The notes under the pieces are model-generated. The model saw only the letters and a list, made by a program, of their open reading frames with translations. It made no database searches and was not told the origin of the DNA. Below, in pieces: positions 50,729 through 59,189 of a stretch of 64,000 nucleotides of DNA. Position 1 is the stretch's first letter. Every line of letters starts with the position of its first letter. The position numbers and the translations under genes are program-made. The stretch spans positions 1 through 64,000 of the forward strand of contig JBFMFH010000017.1 of the NCBI GenBank assembly GCA_040752275.1, written 5' to 3'. The DNA is from JBFMFH01 sp040752275. GTDB lineage: Bacteria; Acidobacteriota; Vicinamibacteria; Vicinamibacterales; JAKQTR01.

Positions 50729-52190
50729 CGAGATTGCGACGTATCGGCACGCGGCCGCCGCGTTCCATCGCAAGGTCGAGGATGCGCTGGCCGACCGGCG
50801 ACTGCAAGACGCCCTCGCGTCCACCACGGCGCGCCTCACAGGCAGCCGCTCGGCAGCGTTCGCCGCGGTTCCCCATCCTGAACGCCTGCGAGACACGGCA
50901 CGCGCGATCCGTGCCAGGACCATCGCCAGGCTCGATCACTATCTCGCCCGCTTCGCTGACGAGGCAGCGAATGCAGGCTGTCACGTTCACTGGGCCGAAA
51001 CCGCCGCGGACGCGACAGGCATCGTGACGCGCATCGCCATCGATTGCGGCATCCGCAGCGCCGTGAAGTCGAAGTCGATGGTCAGCGAGGAGATCGGGCT
51101 GAATCCGGCGCTCGAGGCCGCGGGCGTGCGGGTCGTCGAAACGGATCTGGGCGAGTACGTGGTCCAGATAGCAGACGACCGTCCGTCACACATCATCACC
51201 CCCATCGTCCACTGGCGCCGGGACGATGTCGCACGGTTGTTCACGCGTACGCTGGGCGCCTGCAAAGAGGAGGTCGCCGATGTCCCAGCCATGACCGCGT
51301 TTGCGAGACGGCGGCTGCGCGCGGAGTTCCTGCAGGCCGGGATGGGCATCAGTGGTGTGAACTTCGCTGTGGCCGAGACCGGCACGATCTGCCTGGTGAC
51401 CAACGAGGGCAACGGGCGGCTGACCACGACGGCGCCGCGCGTGCACGTGGCCTTGCTCGGCCTCGAACGAATCGTGCCCTCCGTCGCCGACCTCGAGTCG
51501 TGCCTCCAGGTGCTCGCCCGCAGCGCCACGGGCCAGGCGCTCTCCGTCTACACGACGTTGCTCACGGGACCCCGGCGGCGTCCGGGAGACAGCCGAGGGG
51601 CCGAGAGCGACGGGCCGGACGAACTGCACGTCGTCATCATCGACAACGGACGCACCCGCCTGCTGGGGTCGGACCTGGCCGAGATCCTCTATTGCATCCG
51701 GTGCGGGGCCTGCCTGAACGTGTGCCCGGTCTACCGGCGCATCGGCGGGCACGCGTACGGCAGCGTGTATCCGGGTCCGATGGGATCCATCGTCACGCCT
51801 GGTCTCATGGGTCTGGTTGGCTCGGCGGAGCTGGCGCAGGCGAGCAGCCTGTGCGGTGCTTGCAGGGACGCCTGCCCGGTCAGGATCGATCTGCCCGGAC
51901 TGCTGTTGACCGCCCGGCACCAGGCCGCGCAGTCGCGTCTGGGACCTCGCTGGGTGCGTGTAGGCGTGCGCGTCTACGCGTGGCTCGCGACCCGGCCGCG
52001 GCTGTTCCGTCTGGCGGGCCGCGCGAGCCGCCGCCTGGCGGTGCTCGTGGCGCGGGACGGCTGGATCCGCCGGCTGCCTGGCCCGCTTCGCGCCTGGACC
52101 GAGGCGCGGGACTTCCCCGCTCCGGCGGCCGTTTCCTTCCTCGACGCCTACCGCCGGCGAACCCGCTCCCCGGGGAGAACGTCGTCATGA
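50721..52190 (+). CDS. lutB: Lactate utilization Fe-S protein LutB
   Basis: 489 residues, close to known LutB. The start is a TTG at 50721, overlapping the lutA stop, with GAGCGGA just upstream. N-terminal LUD domain: KSKSMVSEEIGLN, GEYVVQIADDRPSHIITPIVHW, GVNFAVAETGTICLVTNEGNGRL. Two [4Fe-4S] motifs follow: CIRCGACLNVCPVY and CGACRDACPVRIDLPGLL. It transfers electrons from lactate oxidation to the chain. The stop overlaps lutC (ATGA). Confidence 0.93.
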   Translation: MSSEIATYRHAAAAFHRKVEDALADRRLQDALASTTARLTGSRSAAFAAVPHPERLRDTARAIRARTIARLDHYLARFADEAANAGCHVHWAETAADATGIVTRIAIDCGIRSAVKSKSMVSEEIGLNPALEAAGVRVVETDLGEYVVQIADDRPSHIITPIVHWRRDDVARLFTRTLGACKEEVADVPAMTAFARRRLRAEFLQAGMGISGVNFAVAETGTICLVTNEGNGRLTTTAPRVHVALLGLERIVPSVADLESCLQVLARSATGQALSVYTTLLTGPRRRPGDSRGAESDGPDELHVVIIDNGRTRLLGSDLAEILYCIRCGACLNVCPVYRRIGGHAYGSVYPGPMGSIVTPGLMGLVGSAELAQASSLCGACRDACPVRIDLPGLLLTARHQAAQSRLGPRWVRVGVRVYAWLATRPRLFRLAGRASRRLAVLVARDGWIRRLPGPLRAWTEARDFPAPAAVSFLDAYRRRTRSPGRTSS

Positions 52191-52909
52191 GTGCGCGCGA
52201 CCGCGTTCTCGCGGCGGCACGGGAAGGGCTTGGGCGGGCGGCTTGGTCTGCACACGGCCGTACCCCAGGGCCGGGGCCCTCGCCGAGTGGCGACGGCCGC
52301 CGAAGGAGGCCCTCGGGCGACGCGGATACGCGGGCGCTGCTCGTCGAACAGTTCACTGCCGCGCTCACGGCGCTTGGCGGGCAGGCGCACACCGCCGATA
52401 GCCCCGGCGGTATCATCGACATCGTCACCTCGCTCTTCGATCGTTACGCGTGCTGCGACTTCATCAGCTGGGAGGCCGACGAGATTCCCTGTCCGGGCCT
52501 GCTGGACGCGCTGGCATCGCACGGCCGCCGGCGCGTGGCATATGATGTGCCCTTCGACCAGGTGGGACGCGCCGCGGTGCTCGCGAGCCTCGAGCCTGTC
52601 GGGATTGGCCTGACTGGGGGCCTGGCCGCCGTTGCCTCGAGCGGCACCATCGCCCTCGCCAGCGGCAAGGGACGCGGGCGATTGGCGTCGCTGCTGCCGC
52701 CCGTCCACATCGCGGTCATTCGCACGCGGGCGCTCGTGGCCTCGTTGGATGACGTGGTGACGGCCCATCCCTCGCTGGTCGCGGAGGGCAGCAACATCGT
52801 GTTCATCACCGGCCCGAGCCGGACCGCCGACATCGAAATGACGCTGACGCGCGGGGTGCATGGGCCACGACACGTGCATGTGGTGCTACTGACGGAGGCG
52901 GCACCGTGA
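52187..52909 (+). CDS. lutC: Lactate utilization protein LutC (LUD domain)
   Basis: 240 residues, a single LUD domain after a basic, Pro/Gly-rich N-terminal stretch. Family motifs: VGIGLTGGLAAVASSGTIALASGKGRGRLASLLPPVHIAVI and GPSRTADIEMTLTRGVHGPRHVHVVLL. It is the third LutABC component. The start overlaps the lutB stop, and the stop overlaps the following phosphatase gene, so all four genes are translationally coupled. Confidence 0.92.
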   Translation: MSARDRVLAAAREGLGRAAWSAHGRTPGPGPSPSGDGRRRRPSGDADTRALLVEQFTAALTALGGQAHTADSPGGIIDIVTSLFDRYACCDFISWEADEIPCPGLLDALASHGRRRVAYDVPFDQVGRAAVLASLEPVGIGLTGGLAAVASSGTIALASGKGRGRLASLLPPVHIAVIRTRALVASLDDVVTAHPSLVAEGSNIVFITGPSRTADIEMTLTRGVHGPRHVHVVLLTEAAP

Positions 52910-53880
52910 TGCTCGCGGGTCTTGGCGAGCTGCCCGACGAACATGGGCTCATCGCGCTCGAACGGACGAGCGATGGGCGTTTTCGTGCGGGTTTCGGCGG
53001 CGTCCATCACATCCTGACCGCCACCGATCGCCGGGTCGAGTTCGTCGTCTTCGCCGATCACGCGCTCGCCCTGGTGACATCGAGCCTGGGTTACCCGGCG
53101 TACTATCCCGTGCATCCCGTCCGGCTGGAGCGACCTGTACGCGCCGTACTGATGGACCTCGACGGCACGACCGTCCGCAGCGAGGCCTTCTGGATCTGGA
53201 TGATCGAACAGGCCACCGCCAGCCTGCTCGGCAACCCCTCCTTCTCCCTCGAAGAGTCCGATCTGCCCTTCGTCTCCGGATTCAGCGTGTCGGAGCACCT
53301 CGCGCACTGCATCCGCAAGTACTGTCCCGACCGGACAATCGAGGAGGCGCGGGCGTACTACTTCGAGCACACGCACCGGGAGATGCAGGCCATCCTGGAC
53401 GGGCACGGCCGCGACGGCGCCTTCGTGCCGGCGCCCGGGCTGAAGGACTTCCTGCTGGCGATGAAGGCACGGGGCATCAGGATTGCGGTGGCGACCTCGG
53501 GGCTCCACGAGAAAGCGTGGCCGGAACTCGTCGCCGCGTTTCGGACCATGGACCTCGGCGATCCCCGTCGGTTCTATGACGCCATCGTGACAGCGGGATA
53601 TCCCCTCGGCCGCGGCGAGGCGGGCACCCTCGGGGAACTGTCGCCGAAGCCGCACCCATGGCTTTATGCGGAAGGATGCCGGGTCGGCCTGGGTATCCCG
53701 TTCGAGGCGCGGCACCACGTGGTCGGGCTCGAGGACAGCGGGGCGGGCGTATGCGCCATCCGCCTGGCGGGCTTCACGACGATCGGCATGGGAGGGGGCA
53801 ACATCCCCGCGAGTGGGACGCGCCCCCTGTGCCAGTACTACCGCGAATCGCTCTCCGAGGTCCTGCCGATCCTGGCGTGA
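52906..53880 (+). CDS. HAD-superfamily hydrolase coupled to lutABC
   Basis: 324 residues from a GTG at 52906 overlapping the lutC stop (an ATG is the next codon). The first ~75 residues are not HAD-like (GVHHILTATDRRVEFVVFADH). The HAD motifs follow: DLDGTTVRSE (motif I, about 83), VATSGLHEKAW (motif II), SPKPHPWLYAEG (motif III Lys) and GLEDSGAGVCAIRLAG (motif IV). The beta-phosphoglucomutase-like arrangement suggests a phosphate ester substrate. Its place in the lactate operon is unexplained. Confidence 0.85.
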   Translation: MMLAGLGELPDEHGLIALERTSDGRFRAGFGGVHHILTATDRRVEFVVFADHALALVTSSLGYPAYYPVHPVRLERPVRAVLMDLDGTTVRSEAFWIWMIEQATASLLGNPSFSLEESDLPFVSGFSVSEHLAHCIRKYCPDRTIEEARAYYFEHTHREMQAILDGHGRDGAFVPAPGLKDFLLAMKARGIRIAVATSGLHEKAWPELVAAFRTMDLGDPRRFYDAIVTAGYPLGRGEAGTLGELSPKPHPWLYAEGCRVGLGIPFEARHHVVGLEDSGAGVCAIRLAGFTTIGMGGGNIPASGTRPLCQYYRESLSEVLPILA

Positions 53881-53907
53881 TCCCGGGACGCGTGACCCTA
53901 TCGCCTA

Positions 53908-56709
53908 TCAGCGTTTCTTCTCGCTCTCTTCCTCGGGCTTCACCGGGTTCTTGACATACTTGTCGAGCCACGCGGACCAGCGAGCCCACAGGTCGAGCAG
54001 CGTCTCCTTCGCCGCCGGTCCGTGGTCTTCCAGCGGGTACAGGTACATCGCCACTGTCTTGCCGAGTCCGTTCAGGGCATGGAACATGCGGGTCGAGTTC
54101 GTCGGGTCGGTGCCGACATTCTGATCGTGCAGCCCGTGGTACATCAGGAGCGCACCCGTCAGGTTGTTCGCGTACAGGAACGGCGACATGCCCAGGTACA
54201 CGTCCCGCGCCTCCCACAGATCCCGCCGCTCGCTCTGGAAGCCGATTGGCGTGAGCGTACGGTTGTAGGCGCCATCGCCCGCAATCCCCGCCTTGAAGAA
54301 CGGCGTGTGCACCATGGCGTTGACCGTCGAGAACGCCCCGTAGCTGTGGCCGCCGATGCCAATGCGGTTCCGATCGACCAGCTGCCGGCGATCCAGTTCC
54401 TCGATAACGGCCCACAGGTTGTTCCTGAGATCGTGCACGTAGTTGTTGTTCATCTGGCCCTGCGGGCCGACGATCGGTGAATCCGGCTCGACGATTGCAT
54501 AGCCCAGCCGCACGAGGAACTGCATCGACCTGGCGCTGAAGGTCTGAAACGCGTTCTTGTTGAACGTGCGCAGTCCGCGGTCGTAGTCCTCCTGTGTCGG
54601 GTACTCACGCGGGTAGAACCAGAACATGGCCGGCAGACGCGTGCCATCCTTGTAGTCGGGCGGCAGGGTCACCATCACGCGGAGCTTGAAGCCGTCTGGC
54701 CGCTCGACGATGAACCGTTCGCGGCGGGCGCGGGTCAGATCCGGAGTGAAGTCCTCGTTCTTCGTCAACTGGGTCCGCGTGCCACCGCCGATCAGATACG
54801 CCTGGTTGATCTCGGATGGGGTCTCCCGGCTGACGATGTAACGGCCGGCGTCGGCGTCGAGGATCGTGGCCACGCGCTCGAAGACTCCATTGTTGTCACT
54901 CTCGTAGATGCGCGTCTTCTCCCCGGTCTTGATCGCCACCCGGTCGATGAAGGTCTTGGGTCCATTCGCTTCCGGGGCCTTGTCGTACGCCATCCCCTGA
55001 TAGAAGACGCTCGAGCCATCGGCCGAGAGCATGACCGTGCCACCGCCCCCGGCACCGCCGCCACCGCGGCCGCCGCCGCGGCCGCCGCCACCGGCGTCCC
55101 GCACCATCGCGATGGACCCCGGGTTCGCATAGATGTCGTCCGCACGGTACCGGGCGAGCGTGTACCGCTTGGTGGGGTCCTTCAGTTCGACGGCGAACTC
55201 GACGGTGTTCTGGCCCGACCGTTCCGTGAGAAACAGCGTCTGCATGTCGGGCGAAAACCGGTGGTTGGAGATTCGGGTGTTGCTCTCGTACACGACCTTC
55301 AGGCTCTTCTCGTCGAAGGGCGGCAGCCATTGGAACACGCGGTCCTTCCGCCGAGCGGCTTGCGGGCGCTCCTGTTCGTCGCCCGCCGGGGCCTGTGCGG
55401 CCCCGCGGCCTGCGCCCCGGCCTCCGGCGCCGCGGCCACCCGCCGCCGCACCCTCTTCGCCGGGAGGCGCCGGTTCCTGTTCCAGGAACGTCAGCCCCTG
55501 GCCGTCGCTCCTCCAGGCCACCTCGCGCTTGCCGGCCTGCGTCTGCGCTCCCCCGCCGCGGCCCGCCGTCGGGTCCGGAGGCGGCGTGGTGTCGTCGGCC
55601 ACTCCCAGGTTCAGCTCGCGGTCGGAGACCTTGGCGAGCGCCTGTCCCTTGAGATCCCAGATCTCGTCGACGTACCCGAAGTTGCTCACCGGCACGATGT
55701 ACGAGAACGGCTTGACCAGCCGGTTGACGCGAACGAAGAGCCCGTCCGGCGACACGTCCAGGCTGCGGATCATATCGGGCCTGCCGACGAGCGTGAGGCC
55801 GGGAACGGGAGCGCCTCTCGCTGGCCTCGTCCGCGCCGGCTTCGCCGCGGGGTCGGGAATGTCGAGGAGCGCGACCTGTCCCGTCGCGTGCCACTCGAGC
55901 AGCGCCAGCTCCTGTGGTGTGCCCATGAGGCTGGCGAACGTCCGCAGGCGGTTGCGATCACCCGGGTCGCCGATCTTGATCTCGGGCCCGGCCGGCGATG
56001 TTGCCGGCGTCGGCATCGGGGGGCGGCCCTCCGGCACGAGAACCGTGACGACCTTCTTTCCGTCCTTCGTGAAATCGAAGCTGGACACCAGCGTCGCCAG
56101 GACGGGCCTGGGCGTCACCTGGCGCGACCTGCCCGTCGTGATGTCCGCTGCCCAGATGTGCGTCGCGTCCTCGACATGCACGTAGAAGGCGATGGTCGTC
56201 CCGTCGGGCGACCACGTGGCGTTCGAGACCCTGGCGCCCTTCGGGACGTCGATCGTCCTCGTCGTGCCATCGGTCGCCGAGATGATCTGGATGCCGACGT
56301 TGCCGCGGATGGTCAGCGCCCGCGCCCGGTTCGCTTTGAAGTCGACGAACACGCCTCCGAGCTCGTGGAACGGCTTGGAGAAGGTACTCATCGGCACGGC
56401 CCCGTCGCCGATCTCGTCCAGGAACCACTTCTTGTCCGGGCTCGGGTTGGTCAGCGAGACGTTCAAGTGGCGAGGAGCGAGGACCGCCGAGGCGATCTCC
56501 TCGGGCGGGGTGGCGTAGCCTTCCTGCTGGAGCAGCTTGTCGGCCCAGGTGAGCTCGGCCTTCGGCTTGACCGCCTCCTTGGATGTTGCCTGCGCTGGCT
56601 TCTGAGCTTCGGCCAGGCTGAAGGTTGACGCGACAAGCGCCAGGGTCAGCGCCGCAATGGCGCAGCCGAGGGCTCGACGCCGCCCGGCCGACAACGATGG
56701 GATGCGCAT
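53908..56709 (-). CDS. Exported S9-family (prolyl oligopeptidase-type) peptidase
   Basis: 933 residues. The signal peptide ends near AEA (about residue 35). A beta-propeller-like region (about 120-640) is interrupted by two Gly/Arg-rich low-complexity stretches (about 425-440 and 550-570). The C-terminal hydrolase carries GGHSYGAFS (nucleophile Ser), GLHDQNVGTDP (Asp) and YPLEDHGPA (His). FYPREYPTQEDYDRG and the C-terminal EEESEKKR fit S9 peptidases resembling glutamyl endopeptidases common in Acidobacteriota and Bacteroidota. Probably periplasmic or outer surface; specificity unknown. Confidence 0.87.
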   Translation of the reverse strand: MRIPSLSAGRRRALGCAIAALTLALVASTFSLAEAQKPAQATSKEAVKPKAELTWADKLLQQEGYATPPEEIASAVLAPRHLNVSLTNPSPDKKWFLDEIGDGAVPMSTFSKPFHELGGVFVDFKANRARALTIRGNVGIQIISATDGTTRTIDVPKGARVSNATWSPDGTTIAFYVHVEDATHIWAADITTGRSRQVTPRPVLATLVSSFDFTKDGKKVVTVLVPEGRPPMPTPATSPAGPEIKIGDPGDRNRLRTFASLMGTPQELALLEWHATGQVALLDIPDPAAKPARTRPARGAPVPGLTLVGRPDMIRSLDVSPDGLFVRVNRLVKPFSYIVPVSNFGYVDEIWDLKGQALAKVSDRELNLGVADDTTPPPDPTAGRGGGAQTQAGKREVAWRSDGQGLTFLEQEPAPPGEEGAAAGGRGAGGRGAGRGAAQAPAGDEQERPQAARRKDRVFQWLPPFDEKSLKVVYESNTRISNHRFSPDMQTLFLTERSGQNTVEFAVELKDPTKRYTLARYRADDIYANPGSIAMVRDAGGGGRGGGRGGGGAGGGGTVMLSADGSSVFYQGMAYDKAPEANGPKTFIDRVAIKTGEKTRIYESDNNGVFERVATILDADAGRYIVSRETPSEINQAYLIGGGTRTQLTKNEDFTPDLTRARRERFIVERPDGFKLRVMVTLPPDYKDGTRLPAMFWFYPREYPTQEDYDRGLRTFNKNAFQTFSARSMQFLVRLGYAIVEPDSPIVGPQGQMNNNYVHDLRNNLWAVIEELDRRQLVDRNRIGIGGHSYGAFSTVNAMVHTPFFKAGIAGDGAYNRTLTPIGFQSERRDLWEARDVYLGMSPFLYANNLTGALLMYHGLHDQNVGTDPTNSTRMFHALNGLGKTVAMYLYPLEDHGPAAKETLLDLWARWSAWLDKYVKNPVKPEEESEKKR

Positions 56710-56823
56710 GTGTACCTCCGGGAAGCCAGGTGAGCTGCGGAACGCGCGCGACGCGGCACGTTACATCGAATCGAGACCCGGTGTCACCTCGTTCCTCTGA
56801 AGCAGGTGTAGCTTGGCTCCCGT

Positions 56824-57348
56824 CTACTCGAGCGTGCGCATGAAGCGCCACTTCTTCCCGGGCCGCTTCGAGCGGACGGGGGCAGCCTTGCGGCGCTCGC
56901 GCGCATGGTGCGCTCTCTCGGCAAGCTCCTGACACTCCGCGCACGGTCGCGTCGCGAGGTCGGCCAGGGAGTAGCGACTCAGGACATCGCGGAGGTCGTT
57001 GGTGAGTGAGACCCAAACGGCTCGAGACGGGCAGGTCGGGCTGTGTTCGCACACCGATGGCAGATCCACGCAGTTCATCAGGCACAGGGGCCCGTCCGTC
57101 GCTTCGATCACCTCGCGGAGCGTGATGGTCTCCGGCAGGCGGGCAAGCGAGTAGCCCCCGACACGACCGATGCGGCCCTTGATGAGCGCCGCCCGCCGGA
57201 GCGGCCGGGCGATCTGTTCCAGGTACCGCCAGGGCAGACCCGTGCGCTCCGCGACCTGTCTGAGTCCCAAAGGCCGATTGTCGGTGACGTGGCAGGCCAG
57301 TTGCGTGAGCAACTGGATGCCGTACCGCCCTCGCGTGTTCATCCTCAT
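56824..57348 (-). CDS. Rrf2-family transcriptional regulator with Fe-S ligand cysteines
   Basis: 174 residues. The winged helix has LGLRQVAERTGLPWRYLEQIARPLRRAALIKGRIGRVGGYSLAR (about 27-70). The cluster-binding loop has Cys89, 93, 100 and 106 (LCLMNCVDLPSVCEHSPTC). A second CAEC pair (136-139) and a basic C-terminus are extra. It is divergent from the hdr operon, so it is the likely redox-responsive regulator of that operon and of itself. An ATG two codons later is equally possible. Confidence 0.88.
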   Translation of the reverse strand: MRMNTRGRYGIQLLTQLACHVTDNRPLGLRQVAERTGLPWRYLEQIARPLRRAALIKGRIGRVGGYSLARLPETITLREVIEATDGPLCLMNCVDLPSVCEHSPTCPSRAVWVSLTNDLRDVLSRYSLADLATRPCAECQELAERAHHARERRKAAPVRSKRPGKKWRFMRTLE

Positions 57349-57724
57349 AGCGCCTATTTCCTACTCCGATACTCGGTGTCCGTCAAGCGTTGTTGCACGA
57401 GCGAGGGCGCGACATCTGGGGCGGTGCACGCCGGAGGACATTGCCTAATTGCCCTATCAAGTCACTCGGCATTTGGCCTTGCATCTGGTGCATGCCGGCC
57501 GTACGCTTATCCTGACGCTAGCTGGCGGCCTTCCCCGGTCCACGGCAGTATGTGGGCCACCGCCGTCCCCCCGAGCGGCTGCGCGCGTGCATGCGTCCGG
57601 CACGCGCGTGCCGCCGGCATGCAGCCTGGCGCCGTCCCCCGTGAGCAGCCCCGCGACGTGTGCGGATCATGGTTGTGAGCGGTCCACCCGAGACATCCCT
57701 CGTCAGTCGTGAGGAGGTGCGGTC
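57349..57724. other. Divergent regulatory interval of 376 bp
   Basis: This interval lies between the Rrf2 gene and hdrC. It holds the Rrf2 promoter with a dyad in its spacer (57358-57386). The hdrC side contains a strong GTGAGGAGGTG site before the GTG start. No convincing sigma-70 pair was found for hdrC, and no gene. A long 5' leader of the hdr message is likely. Confidence 0.6.
57358..57386 (-). promoter_or_regulatory. Rrf2 gene promoter with internal dyad
   Basis: TTGACG (57386-57381) and TAGGAA (57363-57358) are separated by 17 nt. The perfect dyad CCGA-TAC-TCGG (57366-57376) lies in the spacer, an ideal place for autorepression. The -10 box is a poor match, so confidence is modest. Confidence 0.42.
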
Positions 57725-58300
57725 GTGCGAAACGCGACGACCCACTGCCGGTACGCCGAGGATGTGAATCCTGCGTTCCCGGCGGAGATCATGGCGAAAC
57801 TTGGCGGCGAGGCGCTGCGTGACTGCATCCAGTGCGGGACGTGCAGCGGCGCCTGCCCGATGTCGGTGCACATGGATCTGACCCCGCGGCAACTGATCGC
57901 GCTCACCCGCTCGGGTCTCGAACGCGATGTGCTCCAGTCGGCCACACCCTGGTTGTGCGCCTCGTGCTACGAGTGCCAGGTTCGATGCCCCAGAGGCATC
58001 AAGGTCACCGACGTGATGTACGCCATCAAACGACGCGCCATCGAGAAGGGCCTGTATCCGAAACGGTTCCCCATTCCCGTGCTGGCGCGATCGTTCCACG
58101 ACATGGTCGCGCGGCACGGGCGCAACTCCGAGTCGCGGCTCGTGATCCAACTGGCGTTGAAGACGAATCCTCTGGGCCTGCTGAGAATGCCCCCGCTGGG
58201 CATCAGGCTCCTGCGGACGGGCCGCATGGTGCTCGGCCAGGAGCGCGTCAAGAACCGCGAGCAGCTCAAAGCCATGCTCGACGCCGTGGAGGAGTCGTGA
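57725..58300 (+). CDS. hdrC: Heterodisulfide reductase subunit C-like ferredoxin
   Basis: 191 residues, GTG start at 57725 after GTGAGGAGGTG. Two [4Fe-4S] motifs: CIQCGTCSGACP (Cys34, 37, 40, 44) and CASCYECQVRCP (Cys78, 81, 84, 88). The C-terminal half is helical and basic, as in HdrC. It relays electrons between HdrA and HdrB. First gene of the operon; hdrB follows after 1 nt. Confidence 0.9.
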   Translation: MRNATTHCRYAEDVNPAFPAEIMAKLGGEALRDCIQCGTCSGACPMSVHMDLTPRQLIALTRSGLERDVLQSATPWLCASCYECQVRCPRGIKVTDVMYAIKRRAIEKGLYPKRFPIPVLARSFHDMVARHGRNSESRLVIQLALKTNPLGLLRMPPLGIRLLRTGRMVLGQERVKNREQLKAMLDAVEES

Positions 58301-58301
58301 C

Positions 58302-59168
58302 ATGACCACGTACACCTACTACCCCGGCTGTTCGCTCACCGGGCTCGGCAAACCATACGACGAGTCGCTGCGGGCGGTCTTCGGCCATCTCGAGTTGGTG
58401 CTCGAGGAGCTCGAGGACTGGAACTGCTGCGGCGCGACATCGTACATGTCGCTCCGCCAGCAGAAGGCCGTGGCCCTCGCCGCCAGGAATCTGGCACTCG
58501 CCGAACAGACCGGCCGCGAGCTGGTCGCGCCGTGCGCCGCATGCTATCTCGTGCTCATCAAGGCGCAGCACGCCATCGCCGAGTACCCCCACGTCGCCGA
58601 GAAGGTGCGGAGGGGCCTGACGACCGCCGGTCTCTCCTATTCCGGCCGCCTGTCGGTGCGACACCCGCTCGACATCCTCGTGAACGACGTCGATCCCGCG
58701 TTGATCACGGCGAAGGTGGTGCGACCGCTGGCCGACTTCCGTGTGGCGCCGTACTACGGCTGCCAGGTCATCCGCCCCTACGGCACCTTCGACGATCCGC
58801 TGCGTCCCTCGTCGCTGGACCGGCTGATGCGTCTGCTGGGAGCGACTGTCGTCGACTACCCGCTGAAAGCGCGCTGCTGCGGCGGGTCCCTGATGGGCAC
58901 GATGGAGGACATCGGCATCCGGCTCAACTTCCTGTTGCTCAAGGAAGCCAAGAGCCGTGGCGCGAACGTGGTCACCACGGTCTGTCCCCTGTGCCAATTC
59001 AACCTCGAGGCGTACCAGGACAAGATGACGCACACCTTCAAAGAAGATGTGCATCTGTCGGTGGCCTATTTCACCCAGCTCATGGGCATCGCCTTCGGCC
59101 TTCGGCCCGCGGCGCTGGGTCTCCACAGGAACTTTGTCACGGCGGCCCCGCTGCCGGTGACGGCGTAG
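58302..59168 (+). CDS. hdrB: Heterodisulfide reductase subunit B-like (two CCG domains)
   Basis: 288 residues, standard HdrB length. Both non-cubane cluster signatures are complete. Cys10, Cys42-43, Cys78, Cys81 give CX31CCX34CxxC. Cys154, Cys192-193, Cys228, Cys231 give CX37CCX34CxxC. Thus the active-site clusters that reduce a disulfide or similar acceptor should be intact. In a bacterium the substrate is not CoM-S-S-CoB and is unknown. It lies directly between hdrC and hdrA. Confidence 0.92.
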   Translation: MTTYTYYPGCSLTGLGKPYDESLRAVFGHLELVLEELEDWNCCGATSYMSLRQQKAVALAARNLALAEQTGRELVAPCAACYLVLIKAQHAIAEYPHVAEKVRRGLTTAGLSYSGRLSVRHPLDILVNDVDPALITAKVVRPLADFRVAPYYGCQVIRPYGTFDDPLRPSSLDRLMRLLGATVVDYPLKARCCGGSLMGTMEDIGIRLNFLLLKEAKSRGANVVTTVCPLCQFNLEAYQDKMTHTFKEDVHLSVAYFTQLMGIAFGLRPAALGLHRNFVTAAPLPVTA

Positions 59169-59189
59169 GGCCGGAGGGGAGAGCGTGCT

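Noticed and set aside
57479..57507. Sigma-70 promoter for hdrC (TTGCAT-17-TACGCT)
   Set aside because: Spacing is right but the -10 matches only three of six positions and it is far from the start; not better than chance in this interval.
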